This document shows positions 1-6,703 of a stretch of 19,393 bases of DNA, in pieces. A model generated the notes under the pieces. The model was given only the letters and a program-made list of their open reading frames with translations, did no database searches and was not told where the DNA came from. The position numbers and the translations under genes are program-made. The stretch's first letter is position 1; every line of letters begins with the position of its first letter. Source of the DNA: CAZFQD01 sp964520885 (GTDB lineage Bacteria; Bacillota; Clostridia; Oscillospirales; SIG519); NCBI GenBank assembly GCA_964520885.1, contig CAZFQD010000025.1, positions 1 through 19,393 of the forward strand, in the 5' to 3' direction.

Positions 1-53
1 GTACGGTGGTGTGAGAGGTCGGGAAAATTATTTAATTTTCCCTCCTACTCGAT
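1..53 (+). mobile_element. Group II intron, 3' end (end of domain V and domain VI), partial
   Basis: The first 53 bases look like the 3' terminus of a bacterial group II intron. Bases 1-10 resemble the 3' strand of domain V. Bases 13-50 fold as domain VI: GAG 13-15 pairs with CTC 48-50, AGG 16-18 with CCT 44-46, and GGGAAAATTA 21-30 with TAATTTTCCC 33-42 around a TT tip. A47 is left as a single bulged adenine. If the intron ends in AT at 53, A47 is the seventh base from the 3' end, where the branch-point A of a group II intron belongs. The body and any reverse transcriptase ORF would lie off the left edge. The intron is on the plus strand, antisense to the peptidase gene it abuts. The identification rests on the domain VI fold and remembered similarity to clostridial intron ends; the subclass is not determinable. 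Confidence 0.75.
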
Positions 54-875
54 TTTATTTTTTTCTTCTAAAATATTTTTCTCATTTAATAATTGCTCAA
101 TATATTCTTCCAATGTAATTCCTAAACTCATTATTGTTTTAGCATTTTCAATACCCACATATCTAAAATGCCAAGGCTCATACATTATCCCTGTTATATC
201 AGTTTTGTTTTTTGGGTATCTTAATATAAATCCATAATTCGCACAATTTTTATACAACCATTTATAAGTTGCAGTTTTTTCTTCAACCTCAGGCACTAAT
301 GAACTCACTGACTTTTCAACAATATCTAAAGACATACCATATTGATGTTCACTTGTACCCGGAGGGGCGACAATTTTACCTGCTTCAATAGTAGCAGTAG
401 CATTATCATTATCATATTTCGGAAGTAAATTATTAATTTTATTTTCATATAGTGTTTTTTGAACATTATAGGAACGATAAGCTGATTGAATATATAAATT
501 TATATTCGCTTTTTTACCATCAGATAACATTTTATTTAAATCATTTAAAATTCTTTTATCAACTTGTTTATTCAAATTATTTATAGTTATTAATTCGGGT
601 AAATAATTTGAATTCAATGGTAATTCTTTTGTTATTAATCTTAATAATGGGTCATCAAGTTTATTATCAATTTCCTTAATTTGCCGTGCTATTTCATCAT
701 TACTTATTGATGAAGTATTAGATATGCTACTACTTATGTTATTATTAATATTTGAATTAAAATCTTTTTGGTTGTTTTTGTTTTTAATAAATATCATAAA
801 TATTGAAATAATTATAATTAGAATAATTATAATTATATAAAAAAATAATTTTTTTTCAATTCCTTTATGTTTCAT
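45..875 (-). CDS. VanY-type D-alanyl-D-alanine carboxypeptidase (peptidase M15B), membrane-anchored
   Basis: A 276-residue zinc peptidase expected to remove the terminal D-Ala from peptidoglycan stem peptides outside the membrane. Residues 10-30 form one very hydrophobic segment after a basic N-terminus, so it is a signal anchor; residues 31-60 are a Ser/Asn-rich linker. The M15B signatures are present: SAYRS at 131-135, the SxHxxGxxxD zinc motif with H177 and D184, and EPWHFRYVG with E233 and H236. The start is supported by AAGGAG five bases upstream of ATG. The last two codons and the TAG stop lie inside the group II intron end, so the native C-terminus may have been altered by a few residues, but the catalytic domain is complete. 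M15B enzymes also include VanX-like dipeptidases; the anchored layout favours a VanY-like carboxypeptidase. No resistance cluster is visible around it. Confidence 0.9.
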   Translation of the reverse strand: MKHKGIEKKLFFYIIIIILIIIISIFMIFIKNKNNQKDFNSNINNNISSSISNTSSISNDEIARQIKEIDNKLDDPLLRLITKELPLNSNYLPELITINNLNKQVDKRILNDLNKMLSDGKKANINLYIQSAYRSYNVQKTLYENKINNLLPKYDNDNATATIEAGKIVAPPGTSEHQYGMSLDIVEKSVSSLVPEVEEKTATYKWLYKNCANYGFILRYPKNKTDITGIMYEPWHFRYVGIENAKTIMSLGITLEEYIEQLLNEKNILEEKNKIE

Positions 876-905
876 TTTTGCTCCTTAAATATTTATATTT
901 AATTT

Positions 906-934
906 ATTTTATAATAAAAAAGAAATAATATCAA
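906..934 (-). promoter_or_regulatory. Sigma-A-type promoter for the VanY-like gene
   Basis: On the minus strand TTGATA (929-934) and TAAAAT (906-911) are separated by 17 bases, each matching consensus at five of six positions. The predicted start near 899 gives a short leader to the ATG at 875. Confidence 0.6.
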
Positions 935-962
935 TAACAATTATAAAATATTTTTTTTGCTA

Positions 963-990
963 TTGAATAATAATTAATAGTTGATATAAT
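963..990 (+). promoter_or_regulatory. Sigma-A-type promoter with extended -10 for the methyltransferase/lipid kinase pair
   Basis: TTGAAT at 963-968, a 16-base spacer, then a perfect TATAAT at 985-990 preceded by TGA, which gives an extended -10 (TGnTATAAT). The predicted start near 997 would leave a leader of roughly 18 bases carrying GGAG at 1003-1006. Confidence 0.65.
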
Positions 991-1014
991 AAAGTAAAAA
1001 ATGGAGATAAAAAG

Positions 1015-2133
1015 ATGGCGATTTTTAATTTTACAGTTCCTTGTCTTTTTGGATTAGAAGGTATTGTAGGCGATGAACTAAGATTTATGGATTTAGAAGG
1101 TGTGGAAGTTTTTGATGGTAGGGTGTTATTTAAAGGTGATTATAGTGCATTAGCTAGGGCAAATATTCGTCTTCGCTGTGGCGAAAGAGTTTTGCTAAAT
1201 GTTGGAGAATTCTTTTCATATACTTATGATGAACTATTTGAAAGAGTTAAATCACTACCTTGGGAAAACTATATTGGAATAAACGATGCCTTTCCTGTAA
1301 AAGGTTATAGCTTAAAATCCAAACTTTTTAGTGTTCCAGATTTGCAAGCAATTATAAAAAAGGCAGTAGTTGAACGCCTTAAAGAAAAGTATCACATAAG
1401 TTGGTTTGAGGAAACGGGGACTAAAAAACAAATTCAGTTTTCGCTTATGAAGAATGTTTTAACAGTTATGCTGGATACTTCGGGAATAGGGCTTCATAAA
1501 CGAGGTTATAGGGAGATTTCAAACACTGCACCACTTAGAGAAACATTAGCGAGTGCTATAATATCACTTTCAAGATTTAAAAATGGCGAAACATTAATTG
1601 ACCCCTTTTGTGGTTCTGGAACAATTCCAATTGAAGCGGCATTATATGCTACTAAAACAGCTCCCGGATTAAAAAGAAGTTTTAGTGCTGAGGCATGGGA
1701 AGAAATAACTAAGGGAGTATGGAAAAACGAACGAGAATATGCAAAAGCATTAATTAAAAAACCGGATATTCAAATATTAGCTTCTGATATTGATATTAGT
1801 GCAGTAGAGTTAACAAAAGAAAATTCAAAAAAAGCAGGAATAAGTGAATATATTTCTTCTTCTTTAATTGATGTGAAAAATATTAAGCAAGTTGAAGGAA
1901 GTAAAGGTGTTATTATTTGCAATCCGCCTTATGGTGAAAGAATGATGGAGCAAAAAGAAGCAGAAACCTTATATTCTGATATGGGGAAAGTGTTTAATAA
2001 TTTTATTGATTATAGGTATTATATTTTAACTTCTCATGAGGATTTTGAAAGACAATTTGGCAAAAGAGCAGATAAAAATAGAAAACTATATAATGGAATG
2101 ATTAAATGCTATTTATTTCAATATTTTAAGTGA
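1015..2133 (+). CDS. THUMP-domain class I SAM-dependent RNA methyltransferase (RlmL N-domain/YpsC-like)
   Basis: A 372-residue protein of the THUMP plus UPF0020 methyltransferase family. Members make N2-methylguanosine in RNA; the close relative RlmL acts on 23S rRNA G2445. Residues 1 to about 160 are the ferredoxin-like and THUMP RNA-binding part. Residues about 165-372 are the Rossmann methyltransferase: DPFCGSGTIPIEAAL at 196-210 is the SAM-binding motif I, SDID at 257-260 fits the acidic residue that contacts the SAM ribose, and NPPYGERM at 303-310 is the N-methyltransferase NPPY motif IV. The length fits the single-domain Bacillota form, not the fused E. coli RlmL. Start: ATG eight bases after GGAG. 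The lipid kinase starts 11 bases downstream, so the two are likely cotranscribed. The exact target nucleotide cannot be read from sequence. Confidence 0.9.
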   Translation: MAIFNFTVPCLFGLEGIVGDELRFMDLEGVEVFDGRVLFKGDYSALARANIRLRCGERVLLNVGEFFSYTYDELFERVKSLPWENYIGINDAFPVKGYSLKSKLFSVPDLQAIIKKAVVERLKEKYHISWFEETGTKKQIQFSLMKNVLTVMLDTSGIGLHKRGYREISNTAPLRETLASAIISLSRFKNGETLIDPFCGSGTIPIEAALYATKTAPGLKRSFSAEAWEEITKGVWKNEREYAKALIKKPDIQILASDIDISAVELTKENSKKAGISEYISSSLIDVKNIKQVEGSKGVIICNPPYGERMMEQKEAETLYSDMGKVFNNFIDYRYYILTSHEDFERQFGKRADKNRKLYNGMIKCYLFQYFK

Positions 2134-2144
2134 GGTTTTAACTT

Positions 2145-3047
2145 ATGAAGCATATTTTTATCATTAATCCTGTTGCGGGAAAAAGAGATATTTCAATAGA
2201 ATTATCTCAAAAAATAAAGCAATGCTTTAAAAATCTTAATGAGAAATACGAGATATTTATTACAAAATACAAAGGAAATGCAAAAGAAATAGCACAAAAT
2301 GAGTGCAAAAACAATGATTTTTGCAGAATTTATTCAATTGGCGGTGATGGAACTTTAAATGAAATAGTTGAAGGAGTATATGAGTTTTCAAATTGTGCTA
2401 TTGGAATTTATCCTTGTGGAACAGGCAATGACTTCATTAAGAATTTTGAAAATTATAATACTTTACCGAAAATTGAACAATTAATTAATGGGGATATAAT
2501 AGAATGTGATTTAATAAAAGCAAATGATAAAGTTGGAATTAATGTTTGCAGTATAGGATTTGATGCAGAAATTGCAAGGAATGTTTCACGGTTCAAAAGA
2601 TTTTTTAGTGGAAACTTAGCATATAAATTATCCCTCGCTTTTTGCTTTTTAACTAAAACTAAATTTAATTTATCAATTAATATTGATGATAGCTATGAAA
2701 TGAATAGTAAATTTATTTTTGCAGTAGCAGCAAATGGTGCATATTATGGTGGGGGATTCAATCCTGCACCTATGGCTTTAGTTAATGATAGACAGCTTGA
2801 TTTTGTTCTAATCAAAGCAGTTTCACGGCTTCAAATACTATCTTTAGTAAAAAAATATAAAAACGGAACTCATATTAATAGAAAAGATATTGTAAAATAC
2901 ATAAATGGCAAAAAAATGAATGTTAAATCGGAAACTAATATATTCTACAATGTTGATGGTGAAGTTTTTAGTGCTAAACAAGTAGAATTTCAAATAATTC
3001 CAAATAAAATTAAAATTATTTTACCTTGTAGATTAATAAAAAAATAA
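2145..3047 (+). CDS. Diacylglycerol kinase family lipid kinase (YegS/DgkB-like)
   Basis: A 300-residue soluble lipid kinase of the DAGK_cat family. Members phosphorylate diacylglycerol or related lipids with ATP and return diacylglycerol from lipoteichoic acid synthesis to the phospholipid pathway. Visible motifs: the N-terminal NPVAGKRD at 8-15, the nucleotide-binding GGDGTLNE at 66-73, and PCGTGNDF at 90-97. The C-terminal half (from about residue 130) has the usual beta-sandwich character, with VDGE near the end. Length matches the family. The start is supported by GTGAGG overlapping the stop of the upstream gene, nine bases from ATG. The substrate could be diacylglycerol, a sphingoid base or phosphatidylglycerol; motifs do not decide it. 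Confidence 0.88.
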   Translation: MKHIFIINPVAGKRDISIELSQKIKQCFKNLNEKYEIFITKYKGNAKEIAQNECKNNDFCRIYSIGGDGTLNEIVEGVYEFSNCAIGIYPCGTGNDFIKNFENYNTLPKIEQLINGDIIECDLIKANDKVGINVCSIGFDAEIARNVSRFKRFFSGNLAYKLSLAFCFLTKTKFNLSINIDDSYEMNSKFIFAVAANGAYYGGGFNPAPMALVNDRQLDFVLIKAVSRLQILSLVKKYKNGTHINRKDIVKYINGKKMNVKSETNIFYNVDGEVFSAKQVEFQIIPNKIKIILPCRLIKK

Positions 3048-3081
3048 TTTATTTTATTACTAAATTTAGTCAATTTGCCTA

Positions 3082-3110
3082 TTGCATTATTACCAATACA
3101 ATATTATTAT
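3082..3110 (+). promoter_or_regulatory. Sigma-A-type promoter of groESL
   Basis: TTGCAT at 3082-3087, a 17-base spacer, and TATTAT at 3105-3110. A second candidate -10, TATAAT at 3110-3115, would pair with TTATTA at 3087-3092. Either choice puts the transcription start at or just before the CIRCE operator. Confidence 0.6.
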
Positions 3111-3119
3111 ATAATGTAG

Positions 3120-3146
3120 TTAGCACTCTAACAATAAGAGTGCTAA
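3120..3146 (+). promoter_or_regulatory. CIRCE operator (HrcA binding site)
   Basis: TTAGCACTC (3120-3128), nine spacer bases, GAGTGCTAA (3138-3146): an exact match to the CIRCE inverted repeat at the expected place, overlapping the transcription start of groESL. The known role is repression by HrcA, relieved on heat or protein-folding stress. hrcA itself is not in this window. Confidence 0.97.
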
Positions 3147-3186
3147 AAAAACCAAAAATATATATATTTTTAAAGGAGGAAAAAGC

Positions 3187-3471
3187 ATGAATATTAAACC
3201 ATTGGCTGACAGAGTAGTTATTAAAATGGTTGAAACTGATGAGACTACTAAAAGCGGTATTATTTTAACTGGCTCTGCAAAAGAAAAGCCGCAAATTGCT
3301 GAAGTAATTGCAGTTGGACCAGGTGGTAATGTTGAGGGTAAGGACATTGTAATGTATGTTAAAGTAGGAGATAAGGTTATTACAAGTAAGTATTCTGGAA
3401 CAGAAGTTAAGGTCTTAGATAATGAATTTATCATAGTAAAACAGGGCGATATTTTAGCAATTGTTGATTAA
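3187..3471 (+). CDS. groES: Co-chaperonin GroES (Hsp10)
   Basis: A 94-residue cytosolic co-chaperonin that forms the heptameric lid of the GroEL chamber. It starts with the family pattern (IKPLADRVVIKMVE), carries the mobile-loop region TKSGIILTGSAKEKPQ at about residues 21-36 and the conserved AVGPGG segment, and ends in the usual strand ILAIVD. AAAGGAGGA at 3172-3180 lies just upstream of ATG. The gene follows the CIRCE operator and precedes groEL by 20 bases, the classical CIRCE-groES-groEL operon. A long open frame on the opposite strand is a codon-bias shadow. Confidence 0.98.
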   Translation: MNIKPLADRVVIKMVETDETTKSGIILTGSAKEKPQIAEVIAVGPGGNVEGKDIVMYVKVGDKVITSKYSGTEVKVLDNEFIIVKQGDILAIVD

Positions 3472-3491
3472 TTAAAAGGAGGAACAAATAT

Positions 3492-5129
3492 ATGTCGAAA
3501 GAAATTATTTACGGAGAAGATGCAAGAAAAGCACTTCAAAGAGGTGTTGATAAACTTGCCGATACAGTTAAAATTACTTTAGGTCCTAAGGGAAGAAATG
3601 TTGTTCTTGATAAAAAATTTGGTGCACCTTTAATTACTAATGATGGTGTTACAATAGCAAAAGAAATTGAACTTGAGGATGCATTTGAAAATATGGGTGC
3701 ACAACTTGTTAAAGAGGTTGCAACCAAAACAAATGATGTAGCAGGTGATGGAACTACTACCGCTACTCTTTTAGCACAAGCTATGATTAGAGAGGGTATG
3801 AAAAATGTTGTCGCTGGAGCAAACCCTATGGTTATAAAAAAGGGAATATCAAAGGCTGTTGAAATAGCAGTTGATTCAATTATTAAAAATTCTAAAAAAA
3901 TAAATGGAACAGAAGATATTGCAAGAGTTGCTACTATTGCGGCTAGTGATTCATTTATAGGTACCTTAATTGCACAAGCGATGGAAAAAGTTTCTGCAGA
4001 CGGTGTTATCACAGTAGAAGAATCAAAAACTGCTGAAACCTTTAGCGAAGTTGTTGAAGGAATGCAATTTGACCGTGGTTATATATCCCCATATATGATT
4101 ACAGATGCAGATAAAATGGAAGCAGTAATTGATGATGCTTATATTTTAATTACTGATAAGAAAGTTACTAATATTCAAGATATATTACCTGTTCTTGAAG
4201 AAATAGTTAAGTCTGGCAAAAAACTCGTTATTATTGCTGAGGATATTGAGGGAGAAGCATTAGCAACATTATTGGTTAATAAGTTAAGAGGAACATTTAT
4301 TTGTGTTGCTGTTAAAGCTCCCGGTTTTGGCGATAGACGCAAGGAAATGTTAAGAGATATAGCCATTTTAACAAGTGGAGAGGTTATTTCAGATGAATTG
4401 GGCTTAGAACTTAAAAATACAACTATTGAATCTTTAGGTAAAGCAAGACAAGTAATAATTCAAAAAGAAAATACAATTATTGTTGATGGTGCTGGCAAAT
4501 CGGTAGATATTGCCGCAAGAATTGGACAAATTAAGTCAGCTATTGAAGTTACAACCTCTGATTTTGATAAAGAAAAACTTCAAGAGAGATTAGCAAAATT
4601 ATCTGGTGGAGTAGCAGTTATTAAAGTTGGTGCCGCTACCGAAACTGAGATGAAGGAAAAGAAACATAGAATTGAAGATGCTTTAGCCGCTACAAAAGCC
4701 GCTATTGAAGAAGGTATTGTTGCGGGTGGTGGAACAGCATTTATTAATGCGGCAGTTGAAGTTGAAAAATTAGTTAGTAAATTAGATGGTGACGAAAAAA
4801 CAGGAGCTAAAATTGTGTTAAAAGCTCTTGAAGAGCCAGTTCGTCAAATAGCTAAAAATGCAGGAAATGATGGCTCGGTTATTCTTGATAAAATTAAAGC
4901 TTCAAACGATAAAGATTTTGGTTTTGATGCTTATAATGAGAAATATTGCAATATGATAGAGGTTGGAATTGTTGACCCTGCTAAAGTTACACGATATGCT
5001 TTGCAAAATGCGGCTTCAGTTGCGGCTATGATTTTAACAACAGAATCCTTAGTAGCTGATAAAAAGGAAAAGGATGCTCCAATGTCTGCACCTGGTGGCG
5101 GAATGGGCGGAATGGGCGGAATGTACTAA
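3492..5129 (+). CDS. groEL: Chaperonin GroEL (Hsp60)
   Basis: A 545-residue cytosolic chaperonin that encloses and folds unfolded proteins with ATP. The N-terminus has the ATP-site motif TLGPKGRNVVLDK and the nearby DGVTIAKEIELED; VAGDGTTTATLLAQ is the second nucleotide motif, containing the catalytic Asp. The apical domain spans about residues 190-375, and the protein ends in a GGMGGM-type flexible tail. Length equals the family norm. AAAAGGAGG lies nine bases or fewer before ATG. It is controlled with groES by CIRCE/HrcA. No frameshift or missing key residue was seen. Transcription probably reads into the structured region downstream, because the first palindrome after the stop lacks a T-tract on this strand. 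Confidence 0.98.
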   Translation: MSKEIIYGEDARKALQRGVDKLADTVKITLGPKGRNVVLDKKFGAPLITNDGVTIAKEIELEDAFENMGAQLVKEVATKTNDVAGDGTTTATLLAQAMIREGMKNVVAGANPMVIKKGISKAVEIAVDSIIKNSKKINGTEDIARVATIAASDSFIGTLIAQAMEKVSADGVITVEESKTAETFSEVVEGMQFDRGYISPYMITDADKMEAVIDDAYILITDKKVTNIQDILPVLEEIVKSGKKLVIIAEDIEGEALATLLVNKLRGTFICVAVKAPGFGDRRKEMLRDIAILTSGEVISDELGLELKNTTIESLGKARQVIIQKENTIIVDGAGKSVDIAARIGQIKSAIEVTTSDFDKEKLQERLAKLSGGVAVIKVGAATETEMKEKKHRIEDALAATKAAIEEGIVAGGGTAFINAAVEVEKLVSKLDGDEKTGAKIVLKALEEPVRQIAKNAGNDGSVILDKIKASNDKDFGFDAYNEKYCNMIEVGIVDPAKVTRYALQNAASVAAMILTTESLVADKKEKDAPMSAPGGGMGGMGGMY

Positions 5130-5130
5130 T

Positions 5131-5165
5131 TTAGAAGTTAGAGGTTAGAAATTAGGAGTTAGAAA
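5131..5165 (+). repeat. Five tandem heptamers TTAGRRR
   Basis: Two bases after the groEL stop, five perfectly phased 7-mers follow one another: TTAGAAG, TTAGAGG, TTAGAAA, TTAGGAG, TTAGAAA. They run straight into the first 27-nt palindrome. Confidence 0.85.
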
Positions 5166-5192
5166 AGAGGATGAATTTTTAATTCATCCTCT
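5166..5192 (-). terminator. 27-nt palindrome, copy A; T-tract on the minus strand
   Basis: AGAGGATGAATT, a TTT loop, and AATTCATCCTCT form a perfect 12-bp stem. On the minus strand the hairpin is followed by TTTTCTAAC, so it can terminate transcripts arriving from the DUF4363 gene. On the plus strand there is no T-tract. The same 27 bases recur at 5432-5458. Confidence 0.55.
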
Positions 5193-5193
5193 C

Positions 5194-5218
5194 AGATTGA
5201 AGACAAAGTCTTCAATCT
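5194..5218. repeat. Perfect 11-bp inverted repeat
   Basis: AGATTGAAGAC (5194-5204), loop AAA, GTCTTCAATCT (5208-5218). No T-tract follows on either strand, so it is probably a stem of the composite structured region and not a terminator. Confidence 0.7.
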
Positions 5219-5222
5219 AGTT

Positions 5223-5429
5223 GGCTGTCGAGAAATGTGCAGAATTTGACCAAATTAAATTCGTCGTCGTATAAAGATACGATAGAGTTTGATTTGGTCA
5301 AAAGCCACAAAAACGATACTCCTGTGCGGTTTTTCAAAAATAATTATTGTTAGTTTGCTTTACTCTTTGGTTTTTAAAAAACTTAATTCATAATTATGTC
5401 GTGGCGGTTATGTGCGTTTGTCGACAGTC
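5223..5429 (+). repeat. Structured intergenic element, three-way junction fold; copy 1 of a dispersed repeat
   Basis: The ends form an imperfect inverted repeat (5223-5241 with 5411-5429): 14 Watson-Crick pairs, four G-U pairs and one G-G mismatch. Inside it are P2, 5245-5259 with 5288-5302 (15 pairs, one G-U) capped by 5267-5272/5277-5282, and P3, GCCAC 5304-5308 with GTGGC 5401-5405, which encloses about 90 bases including smaller stems. All wobble positions pair only in plus-strand RNA; on the minus strand they would be A-C mismatches. Bases 5356-5430 reappear inverted at 19154-19226. It could be a structured RNA, a MITE-like element with terminal inverted repeats, or both. No protein-coding frame is apparent. 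Confidence 0.6.
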
Positions 5430-5431
5430 TA

Positions 5432-5461
5432 AGAGGATGAATTTTTAATTCATCCTCTTTT
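5432..5461 (+). terminator. 27-nt palindrome, copy B, followed by TTTT; likely groESL terminator
   Basis: Bases 5432-5458 are identical to the palindrome at 5166-5192. Here the plus strand continues TTTAAAG, so the run after the stem contains four Ts (5458-5461) and can act as a terminator for transcripts from groEL. It abuts the stop of the DUF4363 gene. Confidence 0.55.
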
Positions 5462-5840
5462 AAAGTATATTGTTAATTGAGATTTGATCAGAATAATATA
5501 GGTGATTTATCATATCTTTTAGAGCATTGCTTTCTGCTAAAAATTCTTCTTTTGTTTCAATAGTGCATAAATTAGATAATCTTTTTGATAAAATTCTTAT
5601 TTCATCTAATTCACTATGCCTAACTATAGTTGAAAAATAGCTCTCATACTTTTTATATTCTTTTTCAAAAAGATATATTTCATCAATGCCTTCTTTAAAG
5701 TTATTGTTTTGGACTTTTTGCATTGAATTATCAATAATATCTGTTAGCTTTTCGGTAGAAGATTTTAAAATGATAAAATTTGTAATAACTAAAATTATTA
5801 TAAAACCAAAAATACTTAAGGGAATAATAAAGGATTTCAA
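5460..5840 (-). CDS. DUF4363 family protein, membrane-anchored
   Basis: A 126-residue protein with one N-terminal membrane segment (about residues 4-26) followed by a mostly helical, charged domain with Glu/Lys-rich stretches around residues 50-95. This layout and its place directly after a DUF421 gene match the DUF4363 proteins that accompany DUF421 in Clostridia. Function unknown; because the pair recurs it is presumably a partner of the DUF421 protein. The start is TTG at 5838-5840, with AAAGGA nine bases upstream. The TTG overlaps the TGA stop of the DUF421 gene (TTGA), so the two are probably translationally coupled. Family call is from remembered context and topology. Confidence 0.7.
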   Translation of the reverse strand: MKSFIIPLSIFGFIIILVITNFIILKSSTEKLTDIIDNSMQKVQNNNFKEGIDEIYLFEKEYKKYESYFSTIVRHSELDEIRILSKRLSNLCTIETKEEFLAESNALKDMINHLYYSDQISINNIL

Positions 5841-6517
5841 GATAAATCATCCTTTCTTATTAATGTTATTTTTTTATTATTATCACAATACATAAAAAAA
5901 ACATCCTTAATAGTATTTAAGTTATTTGATTTAATTGAAGATTTTATCTCGTCAATTCCTAATTTTGCTAATGTAAAATTGCTTTCAATAAGTCTACCAT
6001 CAACAATTAAAGGTATTGGTATACACTTGTCTTTTCCGGGTAAAGACATAGATTCTGGTGTTAAAGGGCTGTATTTTCCCTTTGGAAAAACACTTAGTTT
6101 TCCATTTGTTTCCATTATAGCAGTATCAACTTCTTCAATTGTAGTATAACCTGCTATTCTAAGTTCTTCCATTAAATCATCTATCGTATATCTCAATTTT
6201 TTCATTTCTTTTTGTTTAATAACTCCATTTTGAATAATTATACTTGGACGACCGGAAAATAAATCTCTTATTTTAATGCTTTTTAACATAATAGTGGATA
6301 ATAAAAGTTCACAAGCTAAAAGAGTTAGAATTGGTATTATCCCATTAGAAAGGGGAATTCCTAAGTCTTGCATTGGAATTGCCGCTAATTCAGATATTAA
6401 TATTGTAACAACAAATTCTGAAGGTTGTAATTCTCCAATTTGTCTTTTGCCCATTATTCTAACAGCAAATATAACAAATGAATAAAGTATAATAGTTCTT
6501 ATAAAGGATATTCCCAT
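5837..6517 (-). CDS. DUF421 domain-containing membrane protein (YetF/YcaP family)
   Basis: A 226-residue protein with three N-terminal membrane segments (about residues 6-22, 34-52 and 58-78) and a soluble C-terminal domain. The sequence FAVRIMGKRQIGELQPSEFVVTILISELA is a hallmark of the YetF/YcaP (DUF421) family, and RPSIIIQNGVI at about 90-100 begins the conserved C-terminal domain, which ends with a PIPLIVDG segment. Several paralogues are found in spore-formers; the biochemical role is not established. The start ATG is preceded by GAAAGG. The TGA stop overlaps the start of the DUF4363 gene. The promoter at 6567-6594 points to this pair. Confidence 0.9.
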   Translation of the reverse strand: MGISFIRTIILYSFVIFAVRIMGKRQIGELQPSEFVVTILISELAAIPMQDLGIPLSNGIIPILTLLACELLLSTIMLKSIKIRDLFSGRPSIIIQNGVIKQKEMKKLRYTIDDLMEELRIAGYTTIEEVDTAIMETNGKLSVFPKGKYSPLTPESMSLPGKDKCIPIPLIVDGRLIESNFTLAKLGIDEIKSSIKSNNLNTIKDVFFMYCDNNKKITLIRKDDLS

Positions 6518-6566
6518 AAAAAACTTCTAACCTTTCATAATTTTTTGTTCTTTTATTAAGTTTTCC

Positions 6567-6594
6567 ATTGTAAAGTTAATATATTCATTGACAA
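6567..6594 (-). promoter_or_regulatory. Promoter for DUF421-DUF4363, overlapping a divergent -35
   Basis: On the minus strand TTGTCA (6589-6594) and TACAAT (6567-6572) are 16 bases apart, each five of six to consensus. The predicted start near 6560 gives a leader of about 43 bases. Its -35 overlaps the plus-strand -35 at 6588-6593. Confidence 0.6.
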
Positions 6595-6615
6595 ATAAAT
6601 TATTTATAGTAAAAT
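6588..6615 (+). promoter_or_regulatory. Promoter for the phosphodiester glycosidase-nadE pair
   Basis: A perfect TTGACA at 6588-6593, a 16-base spacer and TAAAAT at 6610-6615. The predicted start near 6622 leaves a leader of about 80 bases before the TTG start at 6704; no riboswitch-like fold was recognised in it. Confidence 0.65.
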
Positions 6616-6703
6616 AAAATGTGTTATATAATGTATTTGAGGCACTAATTTTATTTTGATACATATAAACAAAAATATTTATGTTTTTTTGGGAGTGTTG
6701 TTT

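Noticed and set aside
45..875. A vancomycin-resistance cluster around the VanY-like gene
   Set aside because: The neighbours are an intron end and an RNA methyltransferase; no VanR/S, ligase or dehydrogenase genes are present, and M15B peptidases are common in ordinary cell-wall metabolism.
3059..3070. Palindrome ACTAAATTTAGT after the lipid kinase gene
   Set aside because: It has no loop, a weak AT stem and no T-tract, so it is not a credible terminator; no clear terminator was found between this gene and groES.
3120..4366. Long open frames on the minus strand opposite groES and groEL
   Set aside because: They lie wholly inside highly conserved genes, have no ribosome binding sites or recognisable domains, and follow from the codon bias of the real genes.
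5131..5165. CRISPR-like repetition after groEL and at 9779-9813
   Set aside because: The units are 7 bases and contiguous, without spacers or cas genes.
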